A stretch of DNA of 64,000 nucleotides from NCBI RefSeq assembly GCF_001507435.1, contig NZ_LMWH01000205.1:47464-111463 (forward strand), read 5' to 3'. A program made the position numbers and the translations under genes. This document shows positions 60,599 through 64,000 of the stretch, one piece after another. The stretch's first letter is position 1. Each line of letters starts with the position of its first letter. Source of the DNA: Streptomyces sp. NRRL F-5122. GTDB taxonomy: Bacteria; Actinomycetota; Actinomycetes; Streptomycetales; Streptomycetaceae. The notes below the pieces were generated by a model. The model saw only the letters and a list, made by a program, of their open reading frames with translations. It did no database searches and had not been told where the DNA came from.

Positions 60599-61522
60599 AT
60601 GGACGTGACGCCCGGCTCCGTGCAGGGGCCCACCGCGGGGGCCGGACAGGCCCTGGACCGGCGTGCGGAGCTCAGCGAGTTCCTGCGCACCCGGCGGGCC
60701 CGGCTCAAGCCCGAGGACGTGGGCCTGCCGGACTTCGGCCGGCACCGGCGGGTGCCGGGGCTGCGGCGCGAGGAGCTGGCGCAGCTGGCCGGGGTCTCGG
60801 TGGCGTACTACACGCGTCTGGAGCAGGGCAACGGACGGAACGTGTCGGCGGAGGTGCTCGACGCCATCGCCCGCGCACTGCGGCTGAGCGACGCGGAGCA
60901 CGCGCATCTGACGCACCTCGCCAAGCCCAAGGCGCACAAGAAGAAGCCCTCGGCACGGTCGCAGCAGGTGCGCTCCTCGCTGCGTCAGCTGCTGGACACC
61001 TTCGACGGTGTCCCCGCCTACATCGTCGGGCGCCGCTCGGAGGTCCTGGCATGGAACCGGATGGCCGCGGCGGTCTTCGGGGACTGGTCCCGGCTGCCCC
61101 AGCAGGAACGGAACTGGGCGCGCATGGTCTTCCTTCAGCCGGAGTACCACGACCTGTTCGTGGGCTGGGAGCAGAAGGCGATCGACATCGTGTGCCAGCT
61201 GCGGTACGAGGCGGGGTGCTATCCCGACGATCCGCGGCTGTCGGCGCTCGTCGGGGAGCTGTCGGTGAAGAGCGAGGAGTTCCGGCGGCTGTGGGCGACG
61301 CACGACGTCAAGGAGAAGAGCCACGGGCTCAAACAGCTGAGGCACCCGCTGGTGGGCGATCTCGAGTTGCAGTTCGAGTCGTTCCGGCCGCCGAGCGACG
61401 GTGAGCTGTCGATGGTGACGTATCACGCCGAGCCCGGATCTGCGTCGGCGGAGGCGCTGCGGCTGCTGGCGAGCTGGGGGACGGACGCGACCCGGGCGGC
61501 CACGACCGCGCCCGGCCACTGA
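60599..61522 (+). CDS. XRE-family regulator with MmyB-like ligand-binding domain
   Basis: A 307-residue paralogue-type regulator. N-terminal helix-turn-helix ([57 protein letters not shown]), then a basic linker ([15 protein letters not shown]) and the MmyB PAS domain ([36 protein letters not shown]). It faces the alcohol dehydrogenase gene and probably controls it. The ATG ([10 protein letters not shown]) follows AGGAATACTGGACGT; a longer frame upstream is non-coding. Confidence 0.92.
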   Translation: MDVTPGSVQGPTAGAGQALDRRAELSEFLRTRRARLKPEDVGLPDFGRHRRVPGLRREELAQLAGVSVAYYTRLEQGNGRNVSAEVLDAIARALRLSDAEHAHLTHLAKPKAHKKKPSARSQQVRSSLRQLLDTFDGVPAYIVGRRSEVLAWNRMAAAVFGDWSRLPQQERNWARMVFLQPEYHDLFVGWEQKAIDIVCQLRYEAGCYPDDPRLSALVGELSVKSEEFRRLWATHDVKEKSHGLKQLRHPLVGDLELQFESFRPPSDGELSMVTYHAEPGSASAEALRLLASWGTDATRAATTAPGH

Positions 61523-61552
61523 CCCGCGGTACCGGCCCCGCCCCTCTGGACG

Positions 61553-61589
61553 TCGACCCCCCGGGGCACGCAATGCGCCGGGGGGTCGA
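61553..61589. terminator. Bidirectional terminator between regulator and ABC ATPase genes
   Basis: TCGACCCCCCGG pairs with CCGGGGGGTCGA (12 bp) around a 13-base loop. It lies between convergent genes, 30 bases after the regulator stop. Confidence 0.85.
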
Positions 61590-61636
61590 TCGGTGCCTCG
61601 GATCCGTGGGATACGACGCATTGGGGCCCGTGCGGT

Positions 61637-62320
61637 CTACCGTGCGGCGTTCTCCTTGACCGTGATCCGCCCCTTGCGGATGGTCACGAGGCGCGGGGCC
61701 TTCTTCGCGATGGAGGAGTCGTGGGTGACCATGATGAACGTCAGCCCGTGCTCCTTCCACATGCGCTCGAGCACGTCCATGATCTCGTCGCGCATCGACT
61801 CGTCGAGGTTTCCCGTGGGTTCGTCGGCGAGCAGCACCTTCGGCTGCTTCACCAGCGCGCGGGCGATGGCCACGCGCTGCTGCTGACCGCCCGACATCTC
61901 GCCCGGCAGGTGTCCGAGCCGCTCGCCGAGACCGACGGACCGCAGCGCCTCGGCAGCCCGTTCGCGCCGCTCCTTGGCCTTCACCCCGAGCGGCACGAGG
62001 GCGGTCTCCACGTTCTCCTGGGCGGTGAGCGTCGGGATCAGGTTGAAGGACTGGAAGACGAAGCCGATGTTCTCGCTGCGCACCTTGGTGAGCCGGGCCT
62101 CGGACAGCTTGGCGAGGTCGACGCCGTCGAGTTCGACACTGCCGGCGGACGGCTTGTCCAGTCCGCCGAGCATCTGCAGCAGCGTGGACTTGCCGCCTCC
62201 GGTGGGGCCCTGGATGACCAGCCGGTCGCCGTCGCCGATGGCGAGGTCGACGCCGTCCAGGGCGAGGATGGTCTCCTTGCCCCGCGTGTAGCGCTTGGTG
62301 ACGCCTCTGAGTTCGTACAT
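61637..62320 (-). CDS. MacB/LolD-type ABC transporter ATPase
   Basis: A 227-residue ATPase. Walker A VIQGPTGGGKSTLLQMLGGL, Q-loop IGFVFQSFNLIPTLTAQENV, signature LPGEMSGGQQQRVAIARALV, Walker B VLLADEPTGNLDE, H-loop FIMVTHDSSIAKKA. This group partners FtsX-like permeases that transmit force across the membrane rather than importing solutes. AGGAG lies 8 bases before the ATG. It follows the permease gene by 83 bases, presumably as one operon. Confidence 0.95.
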   Translation of the reverse strand: MYELRGVTKRYTRGKETILALDGVDLAIGDGDRLVIQGPTGGGKSTLLQMLGGLDKPSAGSVELDGVDLAKLSEARLTKVRSENIGFVFQSFNLIPTLTAQENVETALVPLGVKAKERRERAAEALRSVGLGERLGHLPGEMSGGQQQRVAIARALVKQPKVLLADEPTGNLDESMRDEIMDVLERMWKEHGLTFIMVTHDSSIAKKAPRLVTIRKGRITVKENAAR

Positions 62321-62403
62321 GGCTGCAACTCCTGGGATGGGATGGGGCCGGGGCCTGCCGTGACGGGCGGGCTCCGGGCCGCGCGAGGTGTGCGGGGCGG
62401 GTG

Positions 62404-63891
62404 CTACTCGACGCGGCGCAGGGCGTCCGCCGGGCGCAGCCGTGAGGCGCGCCAGCCGCCGAAGGCACCGGCGATCAGACCGCCGGCCACCGCCAGGGCG
62501 ACCGCGAGGACGATGGTGGTGGCGCTGACCGGCGCCGTGAGGGCGACTTCCAGGCTCTTGGCGGTCTGACGGCCGGGACCGCCGCCGAAGCCGCCGCCAC
62601 CACCTCCACCACCGAAGCCGCCACCACCGCCACCGGTGAAGCCGCCGCCCCCGCCACCACCACCGCCGAGCTGGGCCTGCAGCGTCGGGCTGATGGCGCT
62701 CACGACGTAGGCGCCCGCGAGGCCGAGCGCGATACCGAGGACACCGCCGACCAGGCCGTTGACGACGGCCTCGCCGACCACCTGCCGGGTCACCCGGCCC
62801 GACTTCCAGCCCAGCGCCTTGAGCGTGCCGAACTCGCGCACCCGGCGGGAGACGGCGGAGGAGGTGAGGAGACCGGCGACCAGGAACGCGGCCACGAGCA
62901 CCGCGATGGAGAGCCACTTGCCCACGCTCGTGGCGAGGCTGGAGGCGGTGGACAACGAGCCGGAGACCGTGGAGGCGAGGTCCGAGGAGGTGGTGACGGT
63001 CGTCCCGGAGATGTTCGTCTGGATCGTCTTCTTGACGGCCGCGATCTGCTGGGAGTCGGTCGCCTTGACGTAGATCGTGGTGACCTTGTCCTTGGAGTCG
63101 GCGAGCGTCTGGGCCTGCTTCAGCGGGAGGTAGAGGTTGGCCGCCGCGTCACCGCTGTCGGCCGTCGCGATGCCGATCACCTGGTACTTGACGTCCTTGA
63201 TGGTGACGGTGCTTCCGACCTTGAGCTTCTTCTCCTTGGCGTACGCCGAGTCCGCGACGACGACCTTGGCGTCCGTCTCGGAGGTCTTGAACGTACGGCC
63301 GCTGGTGATCTTCGACGAGGTCAGCGGGCCCAGGGCGGGCTTGGTGACGTCGGTGCCGTAGAGGGAGTAGTTGTTGACGTCGAAGTTGGCACCGCCGCCC
63401 TCGACGCGGCCCTGGGGCCCTCCGGTGGCACCGCCCCGGCCGCGCTGCCCACCGCCGTTCTGGAACTGCTTGAACTGGCCCTGGGTGAACTGGCCGCTGA
63501 TCTTGATGACGCGCAGGCTCAGTCCGCCCACCGCGTCCGAGACCCCGCTCTGGGAGCCGACCTTGGAGACCGTGCTGTCGGCCAGGGTCTGGAATCCCTG
63601 GACCATGACGCGGTCGCTGCTCTGCGTGTCGCTGGAGCCGTTGTTGCGTGCGTCGAAGTTGAAGCGCGGCCCCTGCGAGCCGCTCGACGGGGCAGCCGCC
63701 GCCTTCGTCACGGTCATGTCGGTGCCGAGACCGTACAGCGACTGCAGGACCTTGTCCTGCGCCTTCCCCATGCCGGAGGACACGGAGTTGACCACGATGA
63801 CCAGAGCGATGCCCAGCGCAAGCCCGGAGGCGACGACGAGGGCCGCCTTTCTGCGGCGGCGCAGTTCGCGCCTCAGGTAGGTGAAGAACAT
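62404..63891 (-). CDS. FtsX-like ABC permease with glycine-rich insert
   Basis: A 495-residue MacB/FtsX-type permease: TM1 at about residues 18-40 (KAALVVASGLALGIALVIVV), a large extracytoplasmic domain, then three C-terminal helices (AVLVAAFLVAGLLTSSAVSR; VNGLVGGVLGIALGLAGAYV; TTIVLAVALAVAGGLIAGAF). Between the last two helices the loop is almost pure Gly with Phe/Thr (about residues 407-445; nine consecutive Gly, then FTGGGGGGFGGG). The extracytoplasmic domain also has a Gly/Arg/Gln-rich segment (NGGGQRGRGGATGGPQGR). Likely works in export or envelope mechanotransmission with the ATPase. Confidence 0.92.
   Translation of the reverse strand: MFFTYLRRELRRRRKAALVVASGLALGIALVIVVNSVSSGMGKAQDKVLQSLYGLGTDMTVTKAAAAPSSGSQGPRFNFDARNNGSSDTQSSDRVMVQGFQTLADSTVSKVGSQSGVSDAVGGLSLRVIKISGQFTQGQFKQFQNGGGQRGRGGATGGPQGRVEGGGANFDVNNYSLYGTDVTKPALGPLTSSKITSGRTFKTSETDAKVVVADSAYAKEKKLKVGSTVTIKDVKYQVIGIATADSGDAAANLYLPLKQAQTLADSKDKVTTIYVKATDSQQIAAVKKTIQTNISGTTVTTSSDLASTVSGSLSTASSLATSVGKWLSIAVLVAAFLVAGLLTSSAVSRRVREFGTLKALGWKSGRVTRQVVGEAVVNGLVGGVLGIALGLAGAYVVSAISPTLQAQLGGGGGGGGGFTGGGGGGFGGGGGGGGFGGGPGRQTAKSLEVALTAPVSATTIVLAVALAVAGGLIAGAFGGWRASRLRPADALRRVE
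62577..62668 (-). repeat. Gly-codon microrepeat inside the permease gene
   Basis: A run of about 30 codons that are nearly all GGN (read as CCN on the plus strand: CCACCACCTCCACCACCG and similar). It encodes the glycine-rich loop and is a simple-sequence tract prone to slippage in multiples of three. Confidence 0.7.
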
Positions 63892-64000
63892 GGCCGCAAG
63901 CTAGGGACGCACCCTGATGAACCCATAAGCCGGACATAAGAGAACGATGAGAAGACCGCGCTGCCCCGGCCGCCGCCCCGCTGCCGGGAGATCCGGGGCG

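Noticed and set aside
1..64000. tRNA or rRNA genes and riboswitches
   Set aside because: I looked for T-loop GTTCGAATC-type sequences, CCA-ended clover-leaf patterns and conserved riboswitch cores upstream of metB, ilvA and pckG and saw none; short or divergent RNAs could still be missed without a covariance-model search.

Overview
The window is chromosomal DNA of a Streptomyces or a very close actinomycete. It has very high GC with strong third-position GC bias, GTG and TTG starts, mycothiol metabolism (mca), GTP-type PEP carboxykinase, a SigE-family sigma factor, MmyB-like XRE regulators, a DUF2637 protein and a DUF4307 protein. The run mca / DUF4307 / greA / ABC pair / ilvA / marR / sigma / metB / msrA is, from memory, the order seen in the conserved core of Streptomyces chromosomes. 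No rRNA, tRNA, CRISPR array or intact insertion sequence was seen.

Layout. 1-2.6 kb: a SigE-type sigma factor, a membrane partner and an acidic hypothetical protein. 2.6-9.5 kb: a divergent catabolic locus (GntP permease, RidA, IclR regulator and PfkB kinase leftwards; fold-III PLP deaminase and N-acyl-D-amino acid deacylase rightwards) around a palindromic operator. I read it as a pathway for N-acetyl-D-glucosaminate (oxidised chitin end) to 2-keto-3-deoxygluconate 6-phosphate, with D-serine use as the main alternative. 9.5-19.6 kb: secreted protease, AlaA-type aminotransferase, TPR protein, PEP carboxykinase, hemolysin III, a drug exporter with its TetR regulator, and a Mut7-C protein. 19.6-26.2 kb: a four-gene leftward operon of three membrane glycosyltransferases and a secreted copper-radical oxidase. 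26.4-42.8 kb: DUF255 protein, large NB-ARC/TPR protein and the core block above.

42.8-46.5 kb is a scar. The DUF4291 gene after msrA was duplicated together with the msrA tail. The second copy was then split by about 1.5 kb carrying an ABM-like and an NmrA-like gene, and a frameshifted lipoprotein follows. 46.6-59.4 kb is accessory: a serine hydrolase, a coiled-coil/Mrr-nuclease/TerD fusion, a DinB-pentapeptide protein, a regulator/SDR pair, a GNAT-AAA+ fusion, a DUF2637 pair, and a subtilisin-fold protein that has lost all three catalytic residues next to a glutamine-rich protein. 59.4-64 kb: alcohol dehydrogenase with a divergent regulator, and a MacB-like ABC ATPase/permease pair whose permease has a long glycine-rich loop.

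Several perfect stem-loops (13 to 23 bp) separate convergent genes. Palindromes inside or next to promoters suggest autoregulation of the IclR, TetR, XRE/SDR and DrrAB-like units. All functions come from reading motifs by eye; no database search was possible.
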